Shown: positions 1 through 7,809 of the stretch, in pieces
Position numbering within the stretch: the stretch's first letter is position 1
Layout of the letters: each line of letters opens with the position of its first letter
Assembly: GCF_046054165.1 (NCBI RefSeq)
Contig: NZ_JBFNXK010000004.1
Coordinates: forward strand, 62,001 to 126,000
Direction: 5' to 3'
DNA length: 64,000 nt
From: Celerinatantimonas sp046054165
GTDB taxonomy: Bacteria > Pseudomonadota > Gammaproteobacteria > Enterobacterales > Celerinatantimonadaceae
The notes under the pieces: generated by a model
What the model saw: only the letters and a program-made list of their open reading frames with translations
What the model was told of the DNA's origin: nothing
Databases searched by the model: none
Program-made: the position numbers and the translations under genes

Positions 1-1269
1 TTCGCCCAAACCGTCGCCAATCCGGATTGTACGCTGGCCGATGCCATTGAAAATATCGATATTGGCGGTCCAACCATGGTCCGCAGTGCCGCTAAAAACA
101 ATAAAGATGTCGCCATCGTTGTGAATAGCAGCGACTATCAGCGCGTTTTAAATGAAATGGCAGCCCATAATAACTCGCTCACCCAAGCGACTCGGTTTGA
201 TTTGGCGATTGCCGCCTTTGAACATACCGCCGCTTATGATGGCATGATCGCTAACTATTTCGGAACCATGGTCCCGAGTTACGGCGACAGCGAAGGCGAT
301 CAAGAATCTCAATTTCCTCGGACCATCAACTTCCAGTTCCAGAAAAAACAGGATATGCGCTACGGTGAAAACAGTCACCAACAAGCGGCTTTCTATATAG
401 AAAAAGAAGTTCCTGCAGGAAGTGTGGCCTGCTCAAAACAGCTGCAAGGCAAAGCACTGTCATACAACAATATTGCGGATACCGATTCAGCATTGGAATG
501 TGTAAAAGAGTTTGATGAACCGGCTTGTGTCATCGTCAAACATGCCAACCCCTGTGGTGTGGCCATTGGCGAAAATATTCTGGATGCCTATCTACGTGCA
601 TTCAAAACCGATCCGACCTCCGCATTCGGCGGCATTATCGCCGTTAACCGTGAATTGGATGCTGAAACAGCAGAAGCCATTATCAGTCGCCAATTCGTTG
701 AAGTGATCATCGCTCCAAGCATCAGCAGTGAAGCCAGTCAAGTCATCGCAGCGAAGAAAAATATCCGCTTACTGGAATGTGGACTTTGGCAAGGCAAACC
801 TCAAGGTTACCAGTTAAAACGAGTGAATGGCGGTTTGCTGGTTCAGGATCGAGATAACGGCATGGTGCCACGGGATCAACTGAAAGTGGTCACCAATCGT
901 GCCCCGACAGAACGGGAACTCAACGATGCCTTGTTCTGCTGGAAAGTCGCAAAATATGTTAAATCAAATGCGATTGTCTATGCTAAAGAAAATATGACCA
1001 TCGGTGTCGGAGCTGGTCAGATGAGCCGGGTTTACAGTGCTAAAATCGCGGGGATCAAAGCAGCCGATGAAGGATTGGAAGTAGCAGGAAGTGTCATGGC
1101 TTCTGATGCGTTTTTCCCATTCCGAGATGGTATTGATGCGGCGGCCGAAGCTGGAGTGACCTGTGTGATCCAACCTGGGGGCTCCATTCGAGACGAAGAA
1201 GTCATTCAAGCTGCAAATGAACACGGCATTGCCATGATCTTCACTGGTATGCGCCACTTTTTCCATTAA
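1..1269 (+). CDS. purH: PurH, bifunctional AICAR formyltransferase/IMP cyclohydrolase (5' end missing)
   Basis: This protein catalyses the last two steps of de novo IMP synthesis in the cytoplasm: formyl transfer to AICAR, then ring closure. The reading frame is open from base 1, so the gene starts before the window. About 422 C-terminal residues are visible, against roughly 530 for the family, so part of the N-terminal cyclohydrolase domain is missing. The formyltransferase domain is complete. It includes the Lys-His pair in KHANPCGVA (near base 540), which matches the catalytic Lys-His of ATIC, and the conserved segment VKSNAIVYAK. purD follows after a short hairpin gap, the usual purHD operon order. 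The identification is very secure; only the start is unseen. Confidence 0.97.
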   Translation, partial: FAQTVANPDCTLADAIENIDIGGPTMVRSAAKNNKDVAIVVNSSDYQRVLNEMAAHNNSLTQATRFDLAIAAFEHTAAYDGMIANYFGTMVPSYGDSEGDQESQFPRTINFQFQKKQDMRYGENSHQQAAFYIEKEVPAGSVACSKQLQGKALSYNNIADTDSALECVKEFDEPACVIVKHANPCGVAIGENILDAYLRAFKTDPTSAFGGIIAVNRELDAETAEAIISRQFVEVIIAPSISSEASQVIAAKKNIRLLECGLWQGKPQGYQLKRVNGGLLVQDRDNGMVPRDQLKVVTNRAPTERELNDALFCWKVAKYVKSNAIVYAKENMTIGVGAGQMSRVYSAKIAGIKAADEGLEVAGSVMASDAFFPFRDGIDAAAEAGVTCVIQPGGSIRDEEVIQAANEHGIAMIFTGMRHFFH

Positions 1270-1275
1270 TCACCG

Positions 1276-1295
1276 GGCAAGGCTTCGGCCTTGCC
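1276..1295 (+). other. Intercistronic hairpin between purH and purD
   Basis: A perfect 8-bp stem (GGCAAGGC with GCCTTGCC) is closed by a TTCG tetraloop. It starts six bases after the purH stop codon and ends 22 bases before the purD start. There is no T-tract, so it is unlikely to be a full terminator. UUCG loops are very stable, so it may protect the purH mRNA 3' end or set purD expression; this role is inferred. Confidence 0.7.
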
Positions 1296-1317
1296 AATCT
1301 CTGATAGCGGACAACTT

Positions 1318-2619
1318 ATGAATATACTCATTATTGGCGGCGGTGGCCGAGAACATGCTCTGGCTTGGAAAGCGGCTCAGTCACCTCAGGTACAACAGGT
1401 TTATGTTGCTCCAGGAAATGCCGGTACGGCCTTGGAACCCAAGCTCACAAATGTCGATATTGCCGTTGATGCCATCGACGACTTGATCCAATTTGTGCAA
1501 ACCCATGCCATTGAACTGACCATTGTAGGGCCTGAAGCGCCGTTGGTAATTGGGGTCGTCGATGCCTTCCAGAAACAAGGGTTGGCCATCTTCGGACCAA
1601 CTCAGGCAGCCGCCCAGTTGGAAGGTTCTAAATCATTCACCAAAGACTTTTTAGCCCGACACCATATTCCAACCGCCCATTACCAAACCTTCTGTGAAGT
1701 TGAACCGGCACTCGCGTATCTAAAACAACAAGGGGCACCGATTGTCGTCAAAGCCGATGGCTTAGCTGCGGGTAAAGGTGTCATTGTTGCCATGACAGAA
1801 TCTGAAGCTGAAGCGGCCATTCGGGATATGCTTTCCGGAAACAGCTTTGGCGATGCCGGAAGCCGAGTCGTCATTGAAGAATTCTTAGAAGGTGAAGAAG
1901 CAAGTTTCATCGTGATGGTTGATGGTGAACATGTACTACCAATGGCCACTAGTCAGGACCATAAACGAGTCGGTGATAACGATACCGGCCCGAACACCGG
2001 TGGTATGGGAGCCTATTCCCCTGCGCCAGTAGTCACGCCCGAAATTCATCAACGAATAATGGACGAAGTGATCTGGCCAACCGTGAAAGGCATGGCAGAT
2101 GAAGGGAATCCTTATACCGGATTTTTATATGCCGGATTAATGATCGCTGAAGATGGAACCCCAAAAGTCATTGAATATAACTGTCGCTTTGGTGATCCGG
2201 AAACACAACCGATCATGATGCGCTTGCAGTCTGATCTGGTGATGTTATGTCAGTCTGCGTTAGCGGGTTCCTTAGATCAACAAACCGCTGATTTTGATCC
2301 TCGGCCATCGTTAGGCGTGGTCATCGCAGCGGGAGGATATCCGGGAACCTATGCTAAAGGAGAAGTCATTCATGGACTGCCGGATATTCATGAAGCATCG
2401 GCTCATTCAGACAGCAAAGTGTTCCATGCAGGAACGCGTCTCAATCAAGATCAAGTCGAAACTAATGGTGGGCGAGTACTCTGCGCGACTGCGCTCGGTC
2501 ATTCGGTTTTAGAGGCTCAACAAAAAGCCTACCAGCTTGCTCAACAAATCAGCTGGAAAGACTCGTTCTATCGTCACGATATTGGCTATCGAGCCATTGC
2601 CCGAGAAACGAACGAATAA
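1318..2619 (+). CDS. purD: PurD, phosphoribosylamine-glycine ligase
   Basis: This enzyme joins glycine to 5-phosphoribosylamine using ATP, giving GAR in purine synthesis. The start is set at the ATG giving MNILIIGGGGREHA, the universal PurD N-terminus; an upstream in-frame extension to 1291 would run through the hairpin and is rejected. The protein has 433 residues, normal for the family. Visible ATP-grasp features are KADGLAAGKGV (phosphate-binding region), PNTGGMGAYSP and YNCRFGDPETQ (metal and substrate residues). It follows purH in the same direction and is closed by an intrinsic terminator. The call is secure. Confidence 0.98.
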   Translation: MNILIIGGGGREHALAWKAAQSPQVQQVYVAPGNAGTALEPKLTNVDIAVDAIDDLIQFVQTHAIELTIVGPEAPLVIGVVDAFQKQGLAIFGPTQAAAQLEGSKSFTKDFLARHHIPTAHYQTFCEVEPALAYLKQQGAPIVVKADGLAAGKGVIVAMTESEAEAAIRDMLSGNSFGDAGSRVVIEEFLEGEEASFIVMVDGEHVLPMATSQDHKRVGDNDTGPNTGGMGAYSPAPVVTPEIHQRIMDEVIWPTVKGMADEGNPYTGFLYAGLMIAEDGTPKVIEYNCRFGDPETQPIMMRLQSDLVMLCQSALAGSLDQQTADFDPRPSLGVVIAAGGYPGTYAKGEVIHGLPDIHEASAHSDSKVFHAGTRLNQDQVETNGGRVLCATALGHSVLEAQQKAYQLAQQISWKDSFYRHDIGYRAIARETNE

Positions 2620-2924
2620 TCACTTAAAACTAAATTAGCCGCCATCTCAGGCGGCTTTTTTGTGTTGCAAATCACAGCTTTTCACCGCATAAATCCTCGT
2701 TGGATCATAGAATCAATAGACCTGTTTTCACTCAAACAAATTTTCTATAAAAAAATATTTATTAGAAAAAAACGGCCTAAAAAAAGCTTTTTTTCTACTT
2801 TACTCCCCTATCAACTACTGCGACTATCGCTCTACACGCGATGCTTTTCTCGCGCAGACTGAGTCAGGTTGTACTCATCCCACAATCTGACCTTAGATTC
2901 AATGTTGTATTGGAGTGCTAGGGA
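2620..2924. other. Intergenic gap between purD and the small protein
   Basis: Apart from the purD terminator this gap is AT-rich, with A and T runs near 2750-2800. A 66-codon open frame at 2662-2862 starts inside the terminator T-tract, has a low-complexity composition and no ribosome binding site, so it is not called. The promoter of the small gene at 2925 probably lies in the second half, but no convincing -35/-10 pair stands out. Confidence 0.5.
2638..2661 (+). terminator. Intrinsic terminator of purHD
   Basis: A 6-bp GC stem (GCCGCC with GGCGGC) has a 6-base loop and is followed by six T residues. It lies 18 bases after the purD stop codon. Confidence 0.92.
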
Positions 2925-3110
2925 ATGAAACGATTAAATCACCCTCAATATGATGATGACGAATGGATGGACGAGGATGATCTAAAACATGCTCGCAAAG
3001 GTCATCAAAACCACCGGGGCCGTAATAAAGGTCAGGTACGTCGCAATATCGAAAACTACCGTGAAGATAAACAACTACGGGAAAATTTGCGTGAGGGTTA
3101 TGACGATTAA
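2925..3110 (+). CDS. Small charged protein, PA3496/DUF3545-like
   Basis: This is a 61-residue, highly charged protein. An acidic stretch (DDDEWMDEDD, about residues 10-19) is followed by a basic linker and a C-terminal segment of the type RRNIENYREDKQLRENL. That C-terminal pattern resembles the small PA3496/DUF3545 proteins of Pseudomonas and Vibrio, whose function is unknown. There is no signal peptide or membrane segment. The ATG is preceded by a GGAG-like site and the gene is closed by its own strong terminator, so it is a monocistronic expressed unit. Family assignment is from memory of the pattern and is moderately sure; that it is a real gene is more certain. Confidence 0.75.
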   Translation: MKRLNHPQYDDDEWMDEDDLKHARKGHQNHRGRNKGQVRRNIENYREDKQLRENLREGYDD

Positions 3111-3153
3111 CGATTAATATTCCAGTGCTGTGGGAAAACCACCATCAGTAGAA

Positions 3154-3175
3154 AGCCCGCTTAGCGGGCTTTTTT
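3154..3175 (+). terminator. Intrinsic terminator of the small protein gene
   Basis: A 7-bp stem (AGCCCGC with GCGGGCT) has a TTA loop and is followed by five more T residues, 43 bases after the stop codon. Confidence 0.9.
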
Positions 3176-3559
3176 ACAGCTTCTGATAACAACCCCAAGA
3201 AATCAGGTGAGATCCATCCCTAGTATCCGTTAAAAATCAGGCCCCTAACAAAATGCATCTTTAGCAATTTAGAAGCTATTTCTACCGAGATTAATCCAGC
3301 TCCTGAACCTAAAAAACGGTTCTGTATTGACATCGAATTCAAAAAAAAGACATCAGCATCTCACTAGCATTGGGATACCTTATTTAAATTCAAAATTTAA
3401 GGATTCAAACGTAAAATTTTACTCGCGGATCGAGCCGATCAAGCATCCTGAGAGGACATCAATCAGATGAGTCAATGAATCGCTGCGACACTTTGATCCT
3501 TTGAAAGTGGCTAGAGCGCTATGAATCGATCTCAAAACGCCGCAACATTTATTCACCCA
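3176..3559. other. Gap between the small protein gene and galR
   Basis: This 384-base gap lies between convergent genes. No coding frame or RNA gene is apparent. A weak 6-bp inverted repeat (CACTTT at 3489 and AAAGTG at 3504) could be part of the galR transcript end but has no T-tract. Confidence 0.5.
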
Positions 3560-4579
3560 TTAATCGCGTTCTGAATCATCACTCCAGAAACGGACCGAAA
3601 GCCGCCGTACTAATGTTGGTTTATATAAACCAGCTCCTGATGGAGGTGTTGCATGATTGGCTAAACAAATCGCAATCTCAGCCGCTTTCTGAGCCATTTG
3701 AGCCATCGGATAATGAATCGTGGTTAAACGAGGATATAAATAACGAGCGACTAAGGCATCATCAAACCCCACCACTGAAACCTGTTCCGGAACACGCATA
3801 TGGTTATCGTTCAGAATGGCCATTGCCCCGGCCGCCATCGAATCGTTGTAACAAATAATCGAGCTGATATCGGTTCGATGGTATAACAGCGACATCATCG
3901 CTTGCTCCCCACCTTCGTTATCCGGTGCGCCATAGACAATCAACTCTGGATCAAAATCGATCCCATGATCGTTTAATGCATCTTTATAGCCATCCAAACG
4001 ATCTTCGGCATCTGAAATCGCATGATTAGAACATAAAAAGCCAATTCGACGATGCCCCTGAGAAAGCAAGTGTGTCGTTGCTAGCCACGCACCATATCGG
4101 TCATCTAAAGCTAAACAGCGATCTTCAAAACCACGAACCATGCGGTTGATGACCACCATTCCGGGGATCTGATTAAAATATTCAACTAATTGCTGATCCG
4201 TTAACATTTTGGCGTGTACAACCAATGCACTACAACGATGACGCTGCATTTGCTCTATCATTTGCTGTTCACGCTGCGCATCATGATAGCCATTCGCAAC
4301 CAGCAAAAACTTCATATGCCTCATTGCGACTTCATCCGTTGATTTCACCACCGCTCCGAAAAAAGGATCCGAAACATCGGCCACAACCAAGCCCAACATT
4401 TCCGAGTCCTGATGGGCAAGCGCCCTAGCACTGGCATTAGGCTGGTAATGCAATTCTTGCATTGCCTGGCGAACTTTCTGCTGTGACACGGCACCTGCTT
4501 TGGGTGAACCATTGATCACTCGTGAAACCGTTGCAACAGAAACACCTGCCAACTGGGCAACATCTTTTATCGTAGCCAT
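3560..4579 (-). CDS. galR: GalR-type LacI-family repressor of galactose/galactan genes
   Basis: This transcription factor is expected to bind palindromic operators and release them on binding galactose. The 339 residues match E. coli GalR/GalS throughout. The N-terminal helix-turn-helix (MATIKDVAQLAGVSVATVSR) is followed by the hinge region ending in NASARALA, then the periplasmic-binding-like sensor with CSNHAISDAEDRLDGY and YNDSMAAGAM, which are hallmarks of GalR. An AGAGGGG ribosome site precedes the ATG. It is divergent from galE1 across a 173-base region holding a GalR-type operator. Similar operators precede the gan operon and galE2, so it probably controls the whole locus. GalR and GalS cannot be separated by sequence alone. 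Confidence 0.93.
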   Translation of the reverse strand: MATIKDVAQLAGVSVATVSRVINGSPKAGAVSQQKVRQAMQELHYQPNASARALAHQDSEMLGLVVADVSDPFFGAVVKSTDEVAMRHMKFLLVANGYHDAQREQQMIEQMQRHRCSALVVHAKMLTDQQLVEYFNQIPGMVVINRMVRGFEDRCLALDDRYGAWLATTHLLSQGHRRIGFLCSNHAISDAEDRLDGYKDALNDHGIDFDPELIVYGAPDNEGGEQAMMSLLYHRTDISSIICYNDSMAAGAMAILNDNHMRVPEQVSVVGFDDALVARYLYPRLTTIHYPMAQMAQKAAEIAICLANHATPPSGAGLYKPTLVRRLSVRFWSDDSERD

Positions 4580-4674
4580 AACCCCTCTTTAAATTATCGT
4601 AGAGTCCTTTATGCTGTAACTATCTTTTACTCTGCTTCAACGTTAATCATGCATAAAAGCAATCAATCTCGATG

Positions 4675-4700
4675 ATCGAATAACCTTATAGTTATTCGAT
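4675..4700. promoter_or_regulatory. Perfect 10-bp inverted repeat between galR and galE1
   Basis: ATCGAATAAC and GTTATTCGAT are exact inverse copies separated by six bases (CTTATA). It lies 18 bases upstream of the GalR-type operator and overlaps the expected -35 region of galE1. The sequence is unlike a GalR, CRP or KdgR site, so another regulator may bind here. Confidence 0.55.
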
Positions 4701-4717
4701 ATATTAATTATAACTTA

Positions 4718-4733
4718 GAGTAAACGTTTCCAC
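4718..4733. promoter_or_regulatory. GalR-type operator before galE1
   Basis: GAGTAAACGTTTCCAC differs at two of 16 positions from the E. coli gal external operator. A TATAAC -10 candidate lies at 4709-4714, which would put transcription start near the operator, so binding should repress. The ATG of galE1 is 20 bases downstream. Confidence 0.8.
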
Positions 4734-4752
4734 ACTACTATGGAGTTGCGCT

Positions 4753-5778
4753 ATGTCATATATTTTGATAACCGGTGGCACAGGTTACATCGGTAGCCAT
4801 ACCTGCCTTCAATTAATACAAGCTGGATACACCCCAGTCATTTTAGATAATTTCATCAACAGTAAACCTGCGGTTCTTCAGCGCATCACTCAACTATCGG
4901 GTCAAACCCCGATAATGATTGAAGGTGACATTCGCCATCGGCCCACCTTAGAGAAAATTTTCAAACAGTATCCGATTGAGGGGGTCATCCATTTCGCCGG
5001 ACTTAAAGCCGTTGGGGAATCAGTCCAAAAACCCATTGAGTACTATGAAAACAATGTTGCAGGAACACTGACCCTATTAGAAGCGATGCAACAGGCCCAA
5101 GTGAAACGGATCATTTTTAGCTCATCAGCCACCGTTTACGGGGATCCCGCATCCGTTCCCATCCGAGAAAGCTTTCCGACCCTATCCGCGACCAATCCTT
5201 ATGGGCAGTCGAAGCTCATGATTGAACGAATACTGCAGGATGTAGCCCATGTATCCCCCGATTGGTCGATTACCCTATTGCGGTATTTTAACCCCGTCGG
5301 TGCTCATCCCAGTGGATTGATGGGCGAAGATCCACAAGGGATCCCCAATAACCTGACGCCTTACATTACCCAAGTTGCTATCGGAAGACGCGAACAGTTG
5401 TCCGTGTTTGGTAACGATTACCCCACACCTGATGGCACAGGCGTTCGCGATTACATTCACGTCATGGATCTCGCCGACGGGCACGTCGCAGCCCTCAAGC
5501 ATAAGTTTTCCGAAGCGGGAGTACATATTTATAATCTTGGAACAGGTCGCGGATACAGCGTACTTGAAGTGCTCAAAGCATTTGAGAAAGCTTGTGGTCA
5601 TTCTATTCGCTATCAATTGAGTCCCCGCCGTGCAGGCGATATCGCAGAATGCTGGTCTGATGCCAGTAAAGCGGCGACAGAGCTTCACTGGCAAGCTCAG
5701 CGCTCATTAGATGATATGGCGCAAGACTGTTGGCGTTGGCAAACAGAGAACCCTCAAGGGTATCCCGACAACGTATAG
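4753..5778 (+). CDS. galE: UDP-glucose 4-epimerase, first copy
   Basis: GalE interconverts UDP-galactose and UDP-glucose in the Leloir pathway using tightly bound NAD. The 341 residues are the normal length. The Rossmann motif TGGTGYIG is at residues 8-15, the catalytic Ser and Tyr-x-x-x-Lys are in SSSATVYG and NPYGQSK, and the C-terminal half has NLGTGRGYSV. A GGAG site precedes the ATG. It stands alone downstream of a GalR-type operator, divergent from galR. A second full-length paralogue lies at 18307-19326, roughly 70 percent identical by eye. Two copies suggest separate expression needs, for example basal UDP-galactose supply against induced galactose breakdown; this is inferred. Confidence 0.96.
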   Translation: MSYILITGGTGYIGSHTCLQLIQAGYTPVILDNFINSKPAVLQRITQLSGQTPIMIEGDIRHRPTLEKIFKQYPIEGVIHFAGLKAVGESVQKPIEYYENNVAGTLTLLEAMQQAQVKRIIFSSSATVYGDPASVPIRESFPTLSATNPYGQSKLMIERILQDVAHVSPDWSITLLRYFNPVGAHPSGLMGEDPQGIPNNLTPYITQVAIGRREQLSVFGNDYPTPDGTGVRDYIHVMDLADGHVAALKHKFSEAGVHIYNLGTGRGYSVLEVLKAFEKACGHSIRYQLSPRRAGDIAECWSDASKAATELHWQAQRSLDDMAQDCWRWQTENPQGYPDNV

Positions 5779-6300
5779 CCCTACCTAACGCCAATGAGGC
5801 ACCGTTGATCACTTCGAGTTGAATGGGGATCAGTAAAACGCATTTTGAACGCGATGCGATCTGTAACGCGATAGATTAGGTTACAGGGAGCAGCGTTCAT
5901 TATGCGTATCAGTACCTCGCAGAGCAGTGTCTCAGCCAGATTGAATGCGGCTTTATAATGTTAATCCCATACATTTCATACCCCGTCCACCGTTTATCCC
6001 CTCAAGCTTTAATGATATGACATGCGATACATACTCAGATATTAAATGTATATTACAAGTTAATATCCTTATAAATTATCCGTATAACAAGCGAATTAGA
6101 ACGTGAATACTATTTATTGCCCTATCGATTTATTAAGTTAGGGGAATATAAATAATTCAGTAAATTATGGTTCGATCTCTATATGACCGAGGCTAAATTT
6201 AATTGATTAAATAAATGGTTTGCATGAATTGATAAAAATAAATATATTATTTTTCGTAATATAAACCTTTTATTATTTCAATATGTATCTATTTAATTCT

Positions 6301-6323
6301 AATTGTTTCCAATTGAAACAATT
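6301..6323. promoter_or_regulatory. Inverted repeat with 9-bp arms (AATTGTTTC/GAAACAATT)
   Basis: AATTGTTTC and GAAACAATT are exact inverse copies around CAATT. The arm order is opposite to KdgR boxes. The core TGTTTC-CAATT-GAAACA closely resembles TGTTTCAATTGAACA upstream of kdgM, which hints at a shared DNA-binding protein. Confidence 0.5.
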
Positions 6324-6380
6324 TTGAAATAATCTATTTTTCTTTGCCTCACTTAAACTTAATCTATATTTATTTCATTA

Positions 6381-6396
6381 TGTGATAAATATCACA
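6381..6396. promoter_or_regulatory. CRP-type binding site with no assigned gene
   Basis: TGTGATAAATATCACA has both half-sites (TGTGA and TCACA) perfect with 6-base spacing, the consensus for cAMP-CRP. The nearest rightward -10 candidate is TATATT at 6462-6467. No annotated gene starts within reach on either strand. Confidence 0.7.
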
Positions 6397-6555
6397 CTTA
6401 ATTCTCAACAACAAACTACTCAATATAAGTTGACGTAATGTTGAATCGACATTTATTTAGCTATATTAGGAATATTAAAAATAAAAAATTGATTTGATTA
6501 TGACCTATTCACGTTAGCAAATTGACAATAATTCGAGGGAATTAGGAGGGATTTT

Positions 6556-6586
6556 AAGATGTACTTCTAGATATGAAGTACATCTT
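6556..6586. other. Hairpin with 12-bp arms downstream of malM
   Basis: AAGATGTACTTC and GAAGTACATCTT pair exactly around a 7-base loop. It lies 41 bases beyond the malM stop on the minus strand and could end that transcript, but neither side carries a T-tract. On the plus strand a strong AGGAGGG motif lies just upstream, followed by ATG-TAC-TTC-TAG inside the hairpin. Confidence 0.55.
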
Positions 6587-6626
6587 ATTCAAATAAAAAT
6601 AGCATCACCGCATCAAATCAACGGCC

Positions 6627-7736
6627 TTATTGCTGTTGAGATAATGCCTGAGCAAAGATCTGACTGGCATCGTTAATACCGTGCTGTCTGGCCTCTTTAT
6701 AGAGCGCTACAGCCCGATTATAGTCATTGGCTTTTAAAGCCTTACTGATGTCATTAAACAGGCGCTGCTCCTCCATCTGGACTTCATAAGGTTTAGATGA
6801 ATAGAAGTACTGTTTTTTCAAAGTACCTACGATCGGATGCTTTGGCAACGCTTTGTCAGGCGTCAATACATGACCGGATGCATCACCTGAAGTCGCAGGA
6901 ACCGCCACTTTTTGAGAATACTGATCCTGTACAACCGTCGAAGGCATCGCCACAACAACTGGCTGAACGGCCGATGGCTGAGTGATCGGAGCCTGAGCGG
7001 CTGGCGACGATGGAGCTTGGGCTGATGATGGCTGCTGTGCACTCACCACTTCAGTAGAGCTTCCGGTTTGAACCTGAGCTTCTAACAAGGAAACCTGTTG
7101 CACTTTCAGCGAAAAACGTCCAAAAGGCTGTAAATGAATCATTTTATAACGAATCGGATCTGGTGGTGCCGCAAAGGCATGGGCCCGGTTATAAATGGCC
7201 AGCTCCGTTTCAACCTTAAACTCATCCGCTAACTGATCCTGAGGCTGATAAATGACCAGATAACGATGTTCTGGCCCACCCATGGTCAGCTGTCGTTCAA
7301 TGTCACCTTGCAACATGTAATGATTGGGTTTCTGTTTAAAAAATTGATTATCTAAAACACCAGTCACTTCAAATTTATCATTTAAAACAACGATTTTTGG
7401 TAAGAAAAGAGATTGTGAGATATCAAAATCGATGGTCACATTGTAGTAACTGTATTTGGAAGGCGATTCCAATTTAAAGGCTTTAAAAAATGAACGCCCT
7501 TCTTCAAACTTAAATACCGATGATTTCGGTGTGACGGACTGCAAATACTCCCCTGAAGCCTGAATCGTCTGATAAGGCAATGTCGCATATTGCTGACAAC
7601 AAACGGAACTATTTTTGATCAAATTAGTATAATCAGATGGCGTAATATCACTGTAATCCTGCGACTGAGGATCCAACATACTACTACACCCTGTTAAAAT
7701 TCCAGCCAAACCAAGTACGACCAATGCATGTTTCAT
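6627..7736 (-). CDS. MalM-like periplasmic lipoprotein
   Basis: MalM is a periplasmic protein of the maltose operon whose exact role is unknown. This 369-residue protein ends in a segment (NRAVALYKEARQHGINDASQIF) that matches the MalM C-terminus, and it has a Pro/Ala/Gln-rich linker (about residues 225-265) where MalM also has one. Unlike E. coli MalM it carries a lipoprotein signal with lipobox LTGC, Cys17, so it is probably membrane-anchored. It is the third gene of the minus-strand operon ATPase-LamB-MalM, after a 22-bp palindrome. The context points to galacto-oligosaccharides rather than maltodextrins as the cargo, which is inferred. Confidence 0.8.
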   Translation of the reverse strand: MKHALVVLGLAGILTGCSSMLDPQSQDYSDITPSDYTNLIKNSSVCCQQYATLPYQTIQASGEYLQSVTPKSSVFKFEEGRSFFKAFKLESPSKYSYYNVTIDFDISQSLFLPKIVVLNDKFEVTGVLDNQFFKQKPNHYMLQGDIERQLTMGGPEHRYLVIYQPQDQLADEFKVETELAIYNRAHAFAAPPDPIRYKMIHLQPFGRFSLKVQQVSLLEAQVQTGSSTEVVSAQQPSSAQAPSSPAAQAPITQPSAVQPVVVAMPSTVVQDQYSQKVAVPATSGDASGHVLTPDKALPKHPIVGTLKKQYFYSSKPYEVQMEEQRLFNDISKALKANDYNRAVALYKEARQHGINDASQIFAQALSQQQ

Positions 7737-7754
7737 AGAATCCCCAATTTGATT

Positions 7755-7776
7755 TGGCCGGGCATATGCCCGGCCA
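7755..7776 (-). other. 22-bp perfect palindrome between lamB and malM
   Basis: A GC-rich perfect palindrome (arms TGGCCGGGCAT) sits between the porin and malM genes. It can form a strong hairpin without a T-tract. E. coli also has repeat hairpins between lamB and malM, thought to lower expression of the distal gene and protect lamB mRNA. Confidence 0.75.
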
Positions 7777-7809
7777 GCGCTTTAAACTAAGATGGAAAGA
7801 ATGGTCAGC

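Larger units (their letters stand above)
5779..6626. other. 848-base gap with regulatory-looking elements but no gene
   Basis: This very AT-rich stretch separates the end of galE1 from the end of malM (convergent). No credible coding frame is present on either strand. It nevertheless holds a perfect CRP-type site (6381-6396), a 9-bp-arm palindrome (6301-6323) and a 12-bp-arm hairpin (6556-6586), all described separately. These would make sense for an unannotated small RNA or a decayed gene. Confidence 0.6.

Noticed and set aside
2662..2862. 66-codon open frame after purD
   Set aside because: It starts in the terminator T-tract, lacks a ribosome site and has a Lys/Phe-rich composition that follows from AT-rich DNA.
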